Of a DNA stretch of 64,000 bases, positions 37,596 to 47,528 are shown in pieces. Position numbers and translations under genes: made by a program. Source of the stretch: Shouchella patagoniensis (lineage in GTDB: Bacteria; Bacillota; Bacilli; Bacillales; Bacillaceae_D). The stretch covers positions 3,845,938-3,909,937 of the forward strand of contig NZ_KV917377.1 in assembly GCF_002019705.1 (NCBI RefSeq). The letters are read 5' to 3'. The notes under the pieces are model-generated. The model had not been told where the DNA came from. It worked only from the letters and a program-made list of their open reading frames with translations, and ran no database searches. Within the stretch, counting starts at the first letter, position 1, and each line of letters begins with the position of its first letter.

Positions 37596-38315
37596 ATGAA
37601 AGTCTCGTTATTTGTGACATGTCTCGCTGACGTCTTTTATCCAGGGGTTGGCCAAGATACGGTTGAAGTATTAGAGCGACTTGGTTGTGAAGTCGATTTT
37701 CCTGAAGCGCAAACGTGCTGTGGTCAACCTGCCTTTAACAGCGGCTACCACGAAGATACAAAAAAAGCAGCCAAGCATACGATTAAAACGTTTGCGCATT
37801 CAGATTATGTTGTGCTTCCTTCTGGTTCTTGTGCAGCGATGTTACATGAGTATGTAGAGTTATTTCATGGTGAACCAGAATGGCAAAAACGTGCACAGGA
37901 ACTTTCAAAGAAAACCTATGAATTCACACAGTTCCTTGTCAATGTTTTAAAAGTGGAAAAAGTGGACGCATCCTATCACGGGAAAGCAACCTATCATACG
38001 TCTTGTCATATGACGAGGTTGTTAAGAGAAACAGAAGCCCCATTTAAATTGCTTGAGCAAGTAGATGGACTAGAATTAGAAGAACTTCCAAATAGAGAAA
38101 CGTGCTGTGGATTTGGTGGAACATTCGCTGTAAAAATGCCAACAATTTCTGAACAAATGGTTGAAGAAAAAGCAAGAAACGTAGACAGGACTGGAGCAGA
38201 AGTACTAATTGGCGCAGACTGTGGTTGTCTTATGAATATTGGTGGTCGGCTTGAGCGAAATGGTCAGATGGTTCAAGTAAAACATATCGCACAAATTTTA
38301 AATAGCAAGGAGTGA
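37596..38315 (+). CDS. lutA: L-lactate utilisation protein LutA (Fe-S, CCG domains)
   Basis: The 239-residue protein has two CCG Cys-rich motifs, [20 protein letters not shown] and [16 protein letters not shown], and ends [18 protein letters not shown], as in B. subtilis LutA. LutABC together oxidise L-lactate to pyruvate. ATG 37596 fits GGAGAGG better than ATG 37590. Its stop overlaps the ribosome site of lutB. Confidence 0.95.
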   Translation: MKVSLFVTCLADVFYPGVGQDTVEVLERLGCEVDFPEAQTCCGQPAFNSGYHEDTKKAAKHTIKTFAHSDYVVLPSGSCAAMLHEYVELFHGEPEWQKRAQELSKKTYEFTQFLVNVLKVEKVDASYHGKATYHTSCHMTRLLRETEAPFKLLEQVDGLELEELPNRETCCGFGGTFAVKMPTISEQMVEEKARNVDRTGAEVLIGADCGCLMNIGGRLERNGQMVQVKHIAQILNSKE

Positions 38316-38320
38316 CGAGC

Positions 38321-39751
38321 ATGGGCATTAAAGTTGGTGATCCTGCCTTTTCCAAGCGAATCGAAAAGGGTTTAAAAGATGGATTTATGCGTCAAGCAGT
38401 TAGTTCTGCTCAAGAGCGATTAAAGACATCTAAGACAAAAGCAGAGGTTGAGCTTGGCGATTGGGAAGAATGGCGTGACCTATCAGAAGAAATAAGAATG
38501 CATACGCTTGAGAATATCGATTTTTATTTGCATCAGTTAAGCGAGAATGTGAGCAAGAATGGTGGACATGTTTTCTTTGCTCAAACAGCTGAAGAAGCAA
38601 ATGAATATATTAAAAAAGTGGCCAAAGAGAAAAACGCGAAAAAAGTTGTGAAATCAAAATCAATGGTGACCGAGGAAATTAGCATGAACGAAGCTCTTGA
38701 AGAAATTGGTTGTGAAGTTGTCGAGACGGATCTTGGCGAATACATTTTGCAAATTGATGATCATGACCCACCATCTCATATTGTTGCACCGGCCTTGCAC
38801 AAAAACAAAGAGCAAATTCGTGATACGTTTAAAGTGAAAAAAGGGTATACAAAATCAGAGAATCCGCAAGAGCTAACGTTGTTTGCACGGGAGCAACTTC
38901 GCAAAGAGTTTTTGTCTGCCGATCTCGGTATCACCGGCTGTAACTTTGCGGTTGCCGAGTCAGGTAGCATTTCGCTTGTGACAAACGAAGGGAATGCGAG
39001 ACTAGCAACAGCCCTACCAAAAACGCAAATCACTGTCATGGGGATGGAACGCGTCGTCCCAACTTGGGAAGAGCTTGATATTCTAGTAAGCATGCTTTGC
39101 CGTAGTGCTGTAGGACAAAAGTTAACGAGTTATGTCACAGGGTTAACTGGGGCACGTGAAGAAGGCGATGTAGATGGACCTGAAGACTTTCACCTCGTTA
39201 TTGTGGATAATGGACGTTCTAAAATTTTAGGAACAGAATTTCAAGCCGCGCTTCACTGTATTCGTTGTGCAGCATGTATAAACGTTTGCCCAATTTACCG
39301 TCATGTGGGGGGACACTCTTATGGATCGATTTATCCAGGGCCAATTGGAGCGGTGTTAACGCCGCTTCTAGAAGGATATGATGACCATAAAGATTTGCCG
39401 TATGCATCAAGTTTATGCGCCGCTTGTACAGATGCATGCCCCGTCAAAATACCTCTTCATGAGATGTTAATCAAACATCGTCGTGTCATTGCAGAGGAAA
39501 AACGAACGCCAAAAACAGAAGTGTTAGCGATGAAGGGGTTTGGTATGGGGGTTAGCTCACCTGTTTTATACAAGACAGGTACAAAAATGGCACGGCTGGT
39601 CATGTTCCCATTTGTAAAAGATGGAGCAATTATAAAAGGTCCCGGTCCGTTAAAAGGGTGGACTGATGTGCGAAATATGCCAGCCCCGGCGAAAAAGCGA
39701 TTCCGTGATTGGTATGCATCCCGGAAAAAGGAGGAGCAGCAGGATGATTGA
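38321..39751 (+). CDS. lutB: L-lactate utilisation iron-sulfur protein LutB
   Basis: The 476-residue protein has an LUD domain ([40 protein letters not shown]) and a ferredoxin-like part with two 4Fe-4S motifs, [12 protein letters not shown] and [13 protein letters not shown]. It is the electron-transferring subunit of the LutABC lactate oxidase. ATG 38321 follows AAGGAG. The last eight bases overlap the start of lutC. Confidence 0.95.
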   Translation: MGIKVGDPAFSKRIEKGLKDGFMRQAVSSAQERLKTSKTKAEVELGDWEEWRDLSEEIRMHTLENIDFYLHQLSENVSKNGGHVFFAQTAEEANEYIKKVAKEKNAKKVVKSKSMVTEEISMNEALEEIGCEVVETDLGEYILQIDDHDPPSHIVAPALHKNKEQIRDTFKVKKGYTKSENPQELTLFAREQLRKEFLSADLGITGCNFAVAESGSISLVTNEGNARLATALPKTQITVMGMERVVPTWEELDILVSMLCRSAVGQKLTSYVTGLTGAREEGDVDGPEDFHLVIVDNGRSKILGTEFQAALHCIRCAACINVCPIYRHVGGHSYGSIYPGPIGAVLTPLLEGYDDHKDLPYASSLCAACTDACPVKIPLHEMLIKHRRVIAEEKRTPKTEVLAMKGFGMGVSSPVLYKTGTKMARLVMFPFVKDGAIIKGPGPLKGWTDVRNMPAPAKKRFRDWYASRKKEEQQDD

Positions 39752-40433
39752 AAAGCGTGAGCCTTTTTTAGATCACTTAGCAAAACAACTGGGACGCGAT
39801 CGGAAAACAGAAGGTGTGGTTCGACCAAGTTATAAACATGCTCCGCAATTGCGGGTCATGGAAAATTATTCTCAAGACGAGTTAGTCGGGGTATTAAAAG
39901 ATCAATGTCTGGCAATTCATACTGACTTCAAGCAAACAATAATGAGTAGATTGGAAGAAACCATTGATATTGTTTTGAAAGAATATGCTGCCCATTCTGT
40001 TATTACGTGGGATGATCCCCGGTTTAATGAGTTTGGATTAAGCAATTTCCTAAAAAGAGAACAAGTTGATTTATGGGAAACACACCCTGAGAATCAATCA
40101 ATTGAACTGGCTGAAAAAGCGGATGTCGGTATAACGTTTACAGATTGCACATTGGCAGAGTCTGGTACGGTGACACTATTAAGCGGTAATGGCAAAGGAC
40201 GATCTGTTAGTTTGTTGCCCCGTTATTACATTGCGATTATTCCGAAGAGCTCTCTCGTACCAAGAATAACGCAAGCAACAACAAGAATTCATGAATTGGC
40301 ACAAGCGGGACGCTTGCCATCTTGTATTAACTTTATTTCAGGACCGAGCAATAGTGCAGATATTGAAATGAGTTTAGTAGTTGGTGTGCATGGGCCTCTA
40401 AGAGCTTGCTATATTTTAGTTGACGATAAGTAA
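39744..40433 (+). CDS. lutC: L-lactate utilisation protein LutC
   Basis: The 229-residue LUD-domain protein contains [38 protein letters not shown] and [23 protein letters not shown] 39744 overlaps the lutB stop, with AAAGGAGGAG upstream, showing translational coupling. It completes the LutABC oxidase. Confidence 0.94.
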   Translation: MIEKREPFLDHLAKQLGRDRKTEGVVRPSYKHAPQLRVMENYSQDELVGVLKDQCLAIHTDFKQTIMSRLEETIDIVLKEYAAHSVITWDDPRFNEFGLSNFLKREQVDLWETHPENQSIELAEKADVGITFTDCTLAESGTVTLLSGNGKGRSVSLLPRYYIAIIPKSSLVPRITQATTRIHELAQAGRLPSCINFISGPSNSADIEMSLVVGVHGPLRACYILVDDK

Positions 40434-40437
40434 GTTG

Positions 40438-40466
40438 AGGCTGGTGCGCTAAGCACCAGCCTTTAG
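40438..40466 (+). terminator. Terminator of the lut operon
   Basis: AGGCTGGTGC and GCACCAGCCT arms are followed by a short T run that is weak, so some read-through into lutR is possible. Confidence 0.7.
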
Positions 40467-40516
40467 ACGTCTGTATGCTATACTGGGGGTAGTAGATTTA
40501 AATGAGGTGTCAAACG

Positions 40517-41242
40517 ATGGCATTTAAACAAGTAAAAACAAAAAAGATTTCTGAAGTTATTCGGGATCAACTTGAAGAGTTGATCCGAAATGGTGATATA
40601 CAACCTGGCGAAAAGCTTGATTCTGTGGAGAAACTTTCTGCAAGTTTTGAAGTGAGTCGTTCTGCGGTGCGAGAAGCACTTAGTGCATTGCGAGCAGTAG
40701 GGCTTGTGACGATTCGCCAAGGTGAGGGGACATTTGTTAATAAATATGATTTTTCCAGCATGGTAGATCCAGTAGACATACATCAAATTCTTTCTAACAA
40801 GGAAAAGCAAGAGTTGTTTCAAGTTCGGAAAATCATTGAAGTAGGAGCGGCTAGCCTTGCAGCTGATAACCGTACAGATGATCATCTTACAGTAATGAAG
40901 GACGCCCTTGATCAGATGGAAATCGCTGAAGCCGGGAAAGATCTTGGAGAAAAAGCAGATGTCAGGTTTCATCTGGCGTTGGCAGAGGCTACTGGAAATC
41001 AGTTACTAATCGAAATGATGCAGAAACTTTCAGATACGCTGGCACTTACAATGTATGAAAGTCGAAAAATTAGTCTGTATGCAGAAAAACAAACATTAAC
41101 ACGACTTCATCAAGAGCATGAACAAATCTATCATGCGATTGAGGCGCAAGATCCTGATGCAGCAAATGGTGCGATGATGGACCATCTTATAAATGTAGAA
41201 GAGGCATTGATGGAATATGAACAGCGCAAGCATGGTGAATAA
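40517..41242 (+). CDS. lutR: GntR-family repressor of lactate utilisation
   Basis: The 241-residue FadR-subfamily protein has the winged HTH (GEKLDSVEKLSASFEVSRSA, then VREALSALRAVGLVTIRQGE) and an FCD ligand domain whose metal-binding His residues are in ADVRFHLALAEATGN and LHQEHEQIYHAIE. It probably senses L-lactate and binds the palindrome before lutP. ATG 40517 is used because GAGGTG lies in the longer frame. Confidence 0.9.
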   Translation: MAFKQVKTKKISEVIRDQLEELIRNGDIQPGEKLDSVEKLSASFEVSRSAVREALSALRAVGLVTIRQGEGTFVNKYDFSSMVDPVDIHQILSNKEKQELFQVRKIIEVGAASLAADNRTDDHLTVMKDALDQMEIAEAGKDLGEKADVRFHLALAEATGNQLLIEMMQKLSDTLALTMYESRKISLYAEKQTLTRLHQEHEQIYHAIEAQDPDAANGAMMDHLINVEEALMEYEQRKHGE

Positions 41243-41247
41243 AAAGA

Positions 41248-41279
41248 AAAAACGCTCTGGCTAACGCTGGAGCGTTTTA
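41248..41279. terminator. Bidirectional terminator after lutR
   Basis: AAAACGCTC and GAGCGTTTT arms with A and T tracts are shared by lutR and the convergent hydrolase gene. Confidence 0.8.
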
Positions 41280-41903
41280 CTTGTTATGAGCTGCTAAAAA
41301 GTGATCAATCTTATTTAAAATACCCATTAAAATGGCAAGGTTATCGTTTGCTTGTGAAGTTGATAACTCCAGTGCATGGTTCGCATCAGGAATAAGGTTC
41401 ATCTGGATTTGAGATTCATTTAGTGTTTGAAAACGGTCTGCAACGTAACAAATATCGGCGGAACCAATAAAGCTAATCCCAGGTGCTGAACGTGCGGTCA
41501 TACTTAAGTAGACAGGATCTTCTTGCAGCAATGGTGTTAACCAGATGGAGATCGCGTTTTGAAAATCACTCTGTTGAAGCAGGCTATCCATTGCATATGT
41601 ACCAAGAGATTTGCCAATCAAACAGTAGTCTGTATAAGGGTTCGTTTGTAAGAACGTAGCTAACACTTGAGGTACATCTTCATACAATGAAGATACCACT
41701 TCATCAAAAGATACTGTTGGCTCATATTGATATTGAATTTTCAGAATATCATAACCGTGCGAAAAAGCGAGTTGCGCTGGATAGTGAAGTAAGGAACCAA
41801 GTACGGTGTAACCGAGGCCAGGTAAGATGATAGCTAACTTTTCAGAGGGCTCTTCATGTTTTATGATTGTGCATGTTATTCCAGCAATGTTTTGAATGTC
41901 CAT
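41277..41903 (-). CDS. Alpha/beta hydrolase
   Basis: The 208-residue protein has LAIILPGLGY near the N-terminus, the nucleophile elbow GKSLGT, a possible catalytic Asp in FIGSADICY and His in IPDANHALEL, so the triad appears complete. There is no signal peptide, so it is cytoplasmic. The substrate is unknown. AAGGGAGGAAT precedes the ATG. Confidence 0.8.
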   Translation of the reverse strand: MDIQNIAGITCTIIKHEEPSEKLAIILPGLGYTVLGSLLHYPAQLAFSHGYDILKIQYQYEPTVSFDEVVSSLYEDVPQVLATFLQTNPYTDYCLIGKSLGTYAMDSLLQQSDFQNAISIWLTPLLQEDPVYLSMTARSAPGISFIGSADICYVADRFQTLNESQIQMNLIPDANHALELSTSQANDNLAILMGILNKIDHFLAAHNK

Positions 41904-41969
41904 TCTATTCCTCCCTTATGATAGAATCGTATCATAGCCTAGTTTGTTTAGATAGAGAGAGGGAATAAA

Positions 41970-42258
41970 ATGGAGTGGAAAATAAAAGCGTTTCAACAGT
42001 TGTCTCCAGATGAGCTCTATGCAATTATTCAAGCGCGTATAGACGTCTTTGTTGTTGAACAAGCGTGTATGTATCAAGATTTAGATGGTTATGATCAAGA
42101 ATCGTTTCATTTGTATTTGCAAGACGCAGGTGAGCTCCTCGCTTATGCCCGTCTGATCCCAAGTGGAACAATTTATAAAGAGTCATCTAGGTTTTAAAGA
42201 AGTGTCAGATGTTTTTCTTGAGGATGGAATTGATCATATTTATATGGTGTACAGTTAA
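41970..42258 (+). pseudogene. elaA: ElaA-type GNAT acetyltransferase with internal deletion
   Basis: The first 73 codons match ElaA: FQQLSPDELYAIIQARIDVF, VVEQACMYQDLDGYD and LLAYARLIPSGTIY. The sequence then jumps, in another frame, to the C-terminal LGFKEVSDVFLEDGIDHIYM and stops at 42256-42258. About half of the protein, including the acetyl-CoA-binding loop, has been removed between. The truncated frame ends at 42197. Confidence 0.8.
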
Positions 42259-42295
42259 AAGCGGGCCCAGATTTGATCTGGCCCGCTTTTGTTTT
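42257..42295. terminator. Bidirectional terminator
   Basis: AAAAGCGGGCC and GGCCCGCTTTT arms with an extended inner stem (CAGAT/ATCTG) are followed by T-rich sequence. Confidence 0.85.
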
Positions 42296-42378
42296 ATTTT
42301 TTATTGAGTGGTAATGACGAATCCTTAGCCCATTCTGTCATTGAGCCATCATATACGGCCACAGTGCGTCTGCATTTC
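42294..42378 (-). pseudogene. C-terminal scrap of a thiosulfate sulfurtransferase (rhodanese)
   Basis: A minus frame reads VAVYDGSMTEWAKDSSLPLN followed by Lys-Lys and a stop. This is the typical end of SseA-type sulfurtransferases (YDGSxxEW). No other part of the gene is present; it is cut near the terminator of the lipase gene. Confidence 0.55.
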
Positions 42379-42391
42379 TCGCGTATGGTTT

Positions 42392-42422
42392 GAAAAAGCG
42401 CACATCAGATGATGGGTGCGCC
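42392..42422 (-). terminator. Terminator of the secreted lipase gene
   Basis: GCGCAC and GTGCGC arms are followed by TTTTTC on the minus strand, 12 bp after the stop codon. Confidence 0.75.
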
Positions 42423-42433
42423 CGCTACCGTTA

Positions 42434-43894
42434 TTACTCAAACACATTGCCGTTTTTATCAATGTACTGGTGCGTAATGATTGTTCGCTCGAATGCTTCC
42501 CCTGCCATCGTTTTTCCTTCAATATCAACCGTTATGGTTTGGGAAGTATTTGGCTCCGCTGGAAGTGAAAACAATTTTGCGGACGTAACTGGTTGATCAG
42601 AGCTAACCTCACGATCGTTTACATAAACGGTATAGGATGTGTTATTTAAATCAATTGCTTTTGCATCAAAATTGGATGCAATGGTCCCTGCTACCGTTTG
42701 AATGGCAGAAGTAACCCCTCCTTCAAGAGCAGCTACTGCTAAGTAGGAAGCCCCGTCTTTATGTTTCATTTGAATGGTCCATTCTCCCGATTCTGGCGAA
42801 TTGACTTCAAAATGATGTGCAACTGCTCCATTAAACAAACTGTTTTCATGTTCTGCTTGAACGGTTTTAACAGCATGTGATTGCCCACTCGGTGCAATGA
42901 GTTCAGCACTTGTTAATTCTTCACTTGCAAGGATAGAGACGGCTATAGAATTTACCCCTTCCTCAATGAAAAAGGGTTGGTCGCCAGCACCTAAAAACTC
43001 TCCTCCTCGAACGATTGTTCCAGTTTCAGCTATTGAACGTTCTGTTGCAACGTCCGTTTTTGCATTAGCCAATTGATTGCGTAAATGAGGAAAAACGAGA
43101 TGCCCTTGATTAATTGCAAAATGATCCAAAGATAAAGATGCAAATTCAGGTGCATATGAAAGCCTTGAACTATCTACCGTTACTGACCCATCATTTGCAC
43201 CGTAAGCATTTAAATAAATGCCACCAAACCAAAGGGCGGAGCCAAAGGACCCAATTGATTTCCCTGATAGTGTTGAGGTTGGGACAGTTTGTTGGGTTAC
43301 AAGCGGGTCAGTAATCGAGCGGAAATGAGCCATTGTTCCTGTTTGAAGCGAATCTGTCCCTTCTGAACGCATGCCGATAATGGCCGCTAACCAGCCAGCC
43401 CAATTACTATAGGCTAAGTTCGCTAACTGACTACCATGGTGAGGAGTGCCAAGTGTAATGACCTTTGAAACGTAACGTTCTGCATTGTTATGGTAAAGTG
43501 CTGTTTGTGTATCAACCCCTCCTTTGCTATGACCAACAACAATGATTTTTTCACCAAAGTGGGCATGCATCTCAGCAAGTTTTTCGGCAAGCATAGCACC
43601 GTTATCCCAGTTTGACTTATCAGGGTAAAGATTAATAAAAGCAGTAGGATGACCTGCATCTCTTGCTTGTTGAAACATATCATTTGGTTCAAACCAGGTG
43701 GAGGCAGAACCTGTTAAACCATGAACAAATAAGATAGGTTGCCCCGTTTTTGGTGCAGGGTCTTCGCCGACATACCATGTCCCTGAAGGTGCATTAGGAT
43801 CTGGTTTCCCTTTTGATATTGCATCGGCGAATTGAACAGGAAGCATTAGAGAGATGACAAGCACTAGAGCAGTAAGAGATTTCATTAGTTTCAT
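42434..43894 (-). CDS. Secreted alpha/beta-hydrolase lipase/esterase
   Basis: The 486-residue protein has a signal peptide ending near FADA (residue 25). The catalytic domain has ILFVHGLTGSASTWFEPNDM (oxyanion loop), the nucleophile elbow VVGHSKGG and TLGTPHHGSQLANLAYSNWA. A likely Asp and His lie in ANDGSVTVDSSRL and FAINQGHLVF. The last 200 residues form a beta-rich accessory domain. It probably acts on lipids or esters outside the cell. The start has GGGGTG upstream. Confidence 0.85.
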   Translation of the reverse strand: MKLMKSLTALVLVISLMLPVQFADAISKGKPDPNAPSGTWYVGEDPAPKTGQPILFVHGLTGSASTWFEPNDMFQQARDAGHPTAFINLYPDKSNWDNGAMLAEKLAEMHAHFGEKIIVVGHSKGGVDTQTALYHNNAERYVSKVITLGTPHHGSQLANLAYSNWAGWLAAIIGMRSEGTDSLQTGTMAHFRSITDPLVTQQTVPTSTLSGKSIGSFGSALWFGGIYLNAYGANDGSVTVDSSRLSYAPEFASLSLDHFAINQGHLVFPHLRNQLANAKTDVATERSIAETGTIVRGGEFLGAGDQPFFIEEGVNSIAVSILASEELTSAELIAPSGQSHAVKTVQAEHENSLFNGAVAHHFEVNSPESGEWTIQMKHKDGASYLAVAALEGGVTSAIQTVAGTIASNFDAKAIDLNNTSYTVYVNDREVSSDQPVTSAKLFSLPAEPNTSQTITVDIEGKTMAGEAFERTIITHQYIDKNGNVFE

Positions 43895-44038
43895 TTGCTC
43901 ACCCCTTTTTCGATTTAATTAAGCCTATGCCTTGAATCACGTAGATTTGTACGATTTTCTAACAAGATTTTTTAAAGCGAAAGCGGAGCAACTGTGCTAT
44001 AATTTTTTGTTAGAATCGTTAGAAAGGTTTGATCACGC

Positions 44039-44710
44039 ATGATGGATAAGCATCCGATATTAATAGTTGTATCCGTAGAGCAGGAAAAAACAGCTGTGCT
44101 AAGCGGGTTGGGAAATTCTCCTTACGTTGATGTACATATATGCGGTGTGGGCATGGCAAAAGCGGCTGCAAAAACAGCCAAACTACTCGCCCAAAAACCA
44201 TATAGAGGTGTGATTAATATGGGGATTGCTGGGGGGTTTTCAGGAGAAGCGCAGATTGGATCAATTGTTGTCGCAGAATCAATTATTGCCCCAGAAATTG
44301 GTGCAGAATCTCCTGAAGGTTTTATTCCAGTTGATGATTTAGGTTTTGGTTCACAGACAATGAGTCCATTTGTTGATACTCACTTACTTGGGAAACTGGC
44401 TTCAAAAGCAGAAGTGAGGGCTGGAAGGGTACTGACTGTCTTGACAGCAACCGGAACGGCTGAAACAATGAAACGGCGAATGGCTACCTATGGAGCAGTT
44501 GCAGAAGCAATGGAAGGTTATGGTGTTGCATCTGCGACTGAAGAATTTGGCATTCCTTTTACAGAGATTAGATCTATTTCAAATATGGTCGGTGTTCGTG
44601 ACAAAGCAAGCTGGGACTTTCCCGCGGCCTTTGCAGGGTTAAAAAAAGTAGCTGAATGTTTAAGGGAGGTAGAAGAAAGTGAACATAGCCTTTTCACCAT
44701 GTCCGAATGA
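44039..44710 (+). CDS. mqnB: Futalosine hydrolase
   Basis: The 223-residue nucleoside-phosphorylase-fold enzyme splits futalosine into dehypoxanthinyl-futalosine and hypoxanthine in the alternative menaquinone pathway. Motifs are INMGIAGGFSG, TVLTATGTAETMKRR, EAMEGYGVASA and SISNMVGVRDKASWDFPAAF. It overlaps the start of mqnD by 32 bp, so the two genes are coupled. Confidence 0.92.
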   Translation: MMDKHPILIVVSVEQEKTAVLSGLGNSPYVDVHICGVGMAKAAAKTAKLLAQKPYRGVINMGIAGGFSGEAQIGSIVVAESIIAPEIGAESPEGFIPVDDLGFGSQTMSPFVDTHLLGKLASKAEVRAGRVLTVLTATGTAETMKRRMATYGAVAEAMEGYGVASATEEFGIPFTEIRSISNMVGVRDKASWDFPAAFAGLKKVAECLREVEESEHSLFTMSE

Positions 44711-45509
44711 CACATTTGTATTTTATGCATGGGTTCATGGGAAAATTGAGGGCGCACCCTCACTTAAGGTAACGTATGCAGATATTGATAAAACAAACTA
44801 TTGGGCAGTCGATCAAACAGGTCCTGAAGTAATGAAAGTTTCTTATGCCGCTTTACCTTATGTGTTGGACCAGTATCGCTTAGTTCCAAGTGGTGGAGCT
44901 CTTGGTAGAGGTTGTGGTCCTCTTGTACTTACAAAAGAAAAACAAGAGATTCAATCACTTGAAGGGAAGACAGTTGCTGTTCCGAGTGATCGCTCAACCG
45001 CTTATTTGTTGTTCCGTCTTTGGACAGAACAAAAACTCGCCCAAAATAAAGTGACCATTCAAGTCATGTCGTTTGAAGACATTATGCCTGCTGTTCAAGC
45101 TGGAGAAGTTGATGCAGGTCTAGTTATTCATGAAGCGCGATTTACGTATCAAACCTACGACTTGCATTTGTTACAAGATTTAGGTGAATGGTGGGAAAAA
45201 GATACTGGGTTCCCCATTCCATTAGGTGCCATCATTGCAAAGAGAGACTTGGATGCAACAACAATCACAAAATGGGCGTCAGAGTCAGTGAAATACGCAT
45301 GGGCGCACCCTGAAGAGACGAAGGAATACGTGATGGAGCATGCCCAAGAGTTGTCTGAATCAGTGGCAAATGCTCACATTGATTTATATGTAAATGAATT
45401 TTCTGCAAGTCTGGGAGAAGATGGATACCAAGCGATTGAGAATTTATTAGGAAGGGCGATGGGCCAGGGATTGGTCCCAGAGTTTGATCTTTCTAAAATC
45501 CGGAATTAA
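44679..45509 (+). CDS. mqnD: 1,4-dihydroxy-6-naphthoate synthase
   Basis: The 276-residue periplasmic-binding-protein-fold enzyme converts cyclic dehypoxanthinyl-futalosine to 1,4-dihydroxy-6-naphthoate. It has the diagnostic N-terminus NIAFSPCPNDTFVFYAWVHG, VMKVSYAALPYVLDQY, and GEVDAGLVIHEARFTY with the catalytic His. The start is GTG 44679 after GGGAGG. mqnA and mqnC are not in this window. Confidence 0.94.
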   Translation: MNIAFSPCPNDTFVFYAWVHGKIEGAPSLKVTYADIDKTNYWAVDQTGPEVMKVSYAALPYVLDQYRLVPSGGALGRGCGPLVLTKEKQEIQSLEGKTVAVPSDRSTAYLLFRLWTEQKLAQNKVTIQVMSFEDIMPAVQAGEVDAGLVIHEARFTYQTYDLHLLQDLGEWWEKDTGFPIPLGAIIAKRDLDATTITKWASESVKYAWAHPEETKEYVMEHAQELSESVANAHIDLYVNEFSASLGEDGYQAIENLLGRAMGQGLVPEFDLSKIRN

Positions 45510-45581
45510 TGAATGTGGCCTTCGATTCGTAAGGCCTTTTCTTGCATCATAGAAATGAAAGACGGAGCGGGGAGGATACAT

Positions 45582-46154
45582 ATGGAATATAGACAGTTAG
45601 CTTTAGCGATGCTTCGAACTGGACTGCTTGGTTTTGGTGGTGGCCCATCGGTTATGCCTCTTTTTAAACATGAGGCAGTAAATACGTACAAATGGATGAA
45701 CGAAGATGATTTTGGGGAAACATTAGCGATAGCAAACACATTGCCAGGTCCAATTGCTACAAAAATGGCGGGATACTTAGGGTATCAAAGGAAAGGGTGG
45801 CTTGGTGCGACATGGGCCATACTCTGGCACATTTTGCCGACGAGCTTGGCAATGGTTTTATTATTTTCTGTTGTGGACGCGATTAGTGGCTCGGCTGTTA
45901 TTGCTGGTATGATTGGTGCTGTCACCCCAGTTATCGCTGTCTTGCTCGGGCAAATGGCTTATGACTTTGGAAAAAAAGCGATTAAAGGTTTTGGTTGGGT
46001 ATTTGGATTGGTTACTTTTGCAATTGCTTTTCTTCTTCTACAAACGTTAGATGTACACCCTGGTTTTGTCATTATTGCGTTTATCATTTATGGTTTATTT
46101 CATTATCGTATTGTGGATAAGTGGCGTAGGAAGAAGGAAGGTGAGTCGGCATGA
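45582..46154 (+). CDS. Chromate transporter subunit 1 (short-chain CHR)
   Basis: The 190-residue half-length CHR protein has RTGLLGFGGGPSVMPLFKHE, LAIANTLPGPIATKMAGYLG and four to five helices. Short-chain CHR proteins work as a pair of adjacent halves, as ywrB-ywrA in B. subtilis, and export chromate. ATG 45582 follows GGGGAGG. The stop overlaps the next start. Confidence 0.88.
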   Translation: MEYRQLALAMLRTGLLGFGGGPSVMPLFKHEAVNTYKWMNEDDFGETLAIANTLPGPIATKMAGYLGYQRKGWLGATWAILWHILPTSLAMVLLFSVVDAISGSAVIAGMIGAVTPVIAVLLGQMAYDFGKKAIKGFGWVFGLVTFAIAFLLLQTLDVHPGFVIIAFIIYGLFHYRIVDKWRRKKEGESA

Positions 46155-46693
46155 TTGTTTACTTTTATTTGTTTTTTGCTTTCTTTCTTGCGAATTTACT
46201 TGGTTATGGTGGCGGACCTGCCTCGATCCCGCTTATGTTTGAGGAAGTGGTCAATCGTTTTAATTGGATCTCAAGTGAAGAGTTTTATAATGTATTAGCA
46301 CTTGGGAACGCGCTACCAGGACCAATTGCGACAAAAATCGCTGCATATGTTGGTTTTAGTGTAGTAGGTTGGGGAGGCGCACTCATTGCATTGGCTGCAA
46401 CAGTTGTGCCTTCAGCAGTAGCAATGATCCTATTGATGAAAGTGTTGCAAAAATATAGACAGTCGAAAGTGGTTAAAGGAATTTCACTAGCGGTTCAACC
46501 GGTTATTTGTATGTTAATGCTAATCTTAACGGTCACCATTTTTGATGATGCGATTACGTCAATTGGTTGGATACAATCGCTTCTCATTGCAGCAATTGCT
46601 TTTGTTTTACTCGTAAAAGTAAAACTTCATCCAGCACTTGTCATCTTGCTTGCTTTTGCATATGGGGGGATTGTCATTCCGCTTATAAGTTAG
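46151..46693 (+). CDS. Chromate transporter subunit 2 (short-chain CHR)
   Basis: The 180-residue partner of the preceding gene has ANLLGYGGGPASIPLMFEEV, LGNALPGPIATKIAAYVGF and a C-terminal hydrophobic half. The ATG overlaps the upstream stop codon, so the two halves are made together. Opposite membrane orientation of the two halves is expected from the family. Confidence 0.88.
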   Translation: MIVYFYLFFAFFLANLLGYGGGPASIPLMFEEVVNRFNWISSEEFYNVLALGNALPGPIATKIAAYVGFSVVGWGGALIALAATVVPSAVAMILLMKVLQKYRQSKVVKGISLAVQPVICMLMLILTVTIFDDAITSIGWIQSLLIAAIAFVLLVKVKLHPALVILLAFAYGGIVIPLIS

Positions 46694-46695
46694 AG

Positions 46696-46724
46696 AAAGA
46701 CTGCCATCAGGCAGTCTTTTTTTA
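46696..46724 (+). terminator. Terminator of the chromate transporter operon
   Basis: AAAGACTGCC, ATCA, GGCAGTCTTT followed by Ts. Confidence 0.9.
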
Positions 46725-46741
46725 GTAGCGAAGATAAACGT

Positions 46742-47335
46742 TTATTGTTTAAGGTTTGAAGTGGACCGATAAGGAAGGGTATGATCTGTTTCAAATCGTG
46801 TGTAGATGCACGTATCGGCAAAGCCAGGTGAGCCAATTCGTCGCTCATTCTCTTTTAATATAGCTTCAAGCTGAAAGCCTAACTTTTCTGGGATTGCTCT
46901 ACTTTTTAAGTTGTCTGGATCGCAGCGAATTTCAAGCCTGTGTACATGAAGTGTAGAAAAAGCATAATTAACGACTGATTGGACTGCTTCGGTCATATAA
47001 CCTTTATTTACATATCTTGTATCAAGCCAATAACCAACTTCCATTCGAGGCACTTCCCATTTAATGCCGTGCAACCCTACTGAACCTATAAAAGCTTTCG
47101 ATTGCTTTTCAAACAAATGGAAACGTAAGTCTTTTAAATCAAGAAAATCCGCATAAGCTTGACGAACACCAGATTCAGCTTGATCGACATTTTGAAAAGC
47201 CGATACCCAAGAAATCCAAGGAGATAATTCTTTCTGCGAAACTCTAAGAGAATTAAATAAAAGTGGACCGTCACCGGCAATAGGTGGTCTCATATACAGT
47301 CGTTCAGTCGTCAGTACTGGTAGGGACTGATCCAT
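46742..47335 (-). CDS. GNAT acetyltransferase (RimJ/RimL type)
   Basis: The 197-residue protein starts LTTERLYMRPPIAGDGPLLF and has the acetyl-CoA site in VGYWLDTRYVNKGYMTEAVQ, then RLEIRCDPDNLKSRAIPEKL. RimJ/RimL-like enzymes acetylate protein N-termini or small amines; the substrate here is unknown. It is a single gene on the minus strand. Confidence 0.87.
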   Translation of the reverse strand: MDQSLPVLTTERLYMRPPIAGDGPLLFNSLRVSQKELSPWISWVSAFQNVDQAESGVRQAYADFLDLKDLRFHLFEKQSKAFIGSVGLHGIKWEVPRMEVGYWLDTRYVNKGYMTEAVQSVVNYAFSTLHVHRLEIRCDPDNLKSRAIPEKLGFQLEAILKENERRIGSPGFADTCIYTRFETDHTLPYRSTSNLKQ

Positions 47336-47528
47336 AGCGAAGCCTCCAGTTTTAAAAACGAGTATCCTTTAGTTTATGTGGAAGAAGGCATGGCTTATGA
47401 GCGGATCATACATTATGAGTATTTTTCTAAAGATAAAATAGAGAAAAGCATGGTTAAGTGATGACGGGCTGGAAAAAAAGGTTTTTCTATCATATGCTTA
47501 GATGAATGATAAATGAGGCAGGTGTGAT

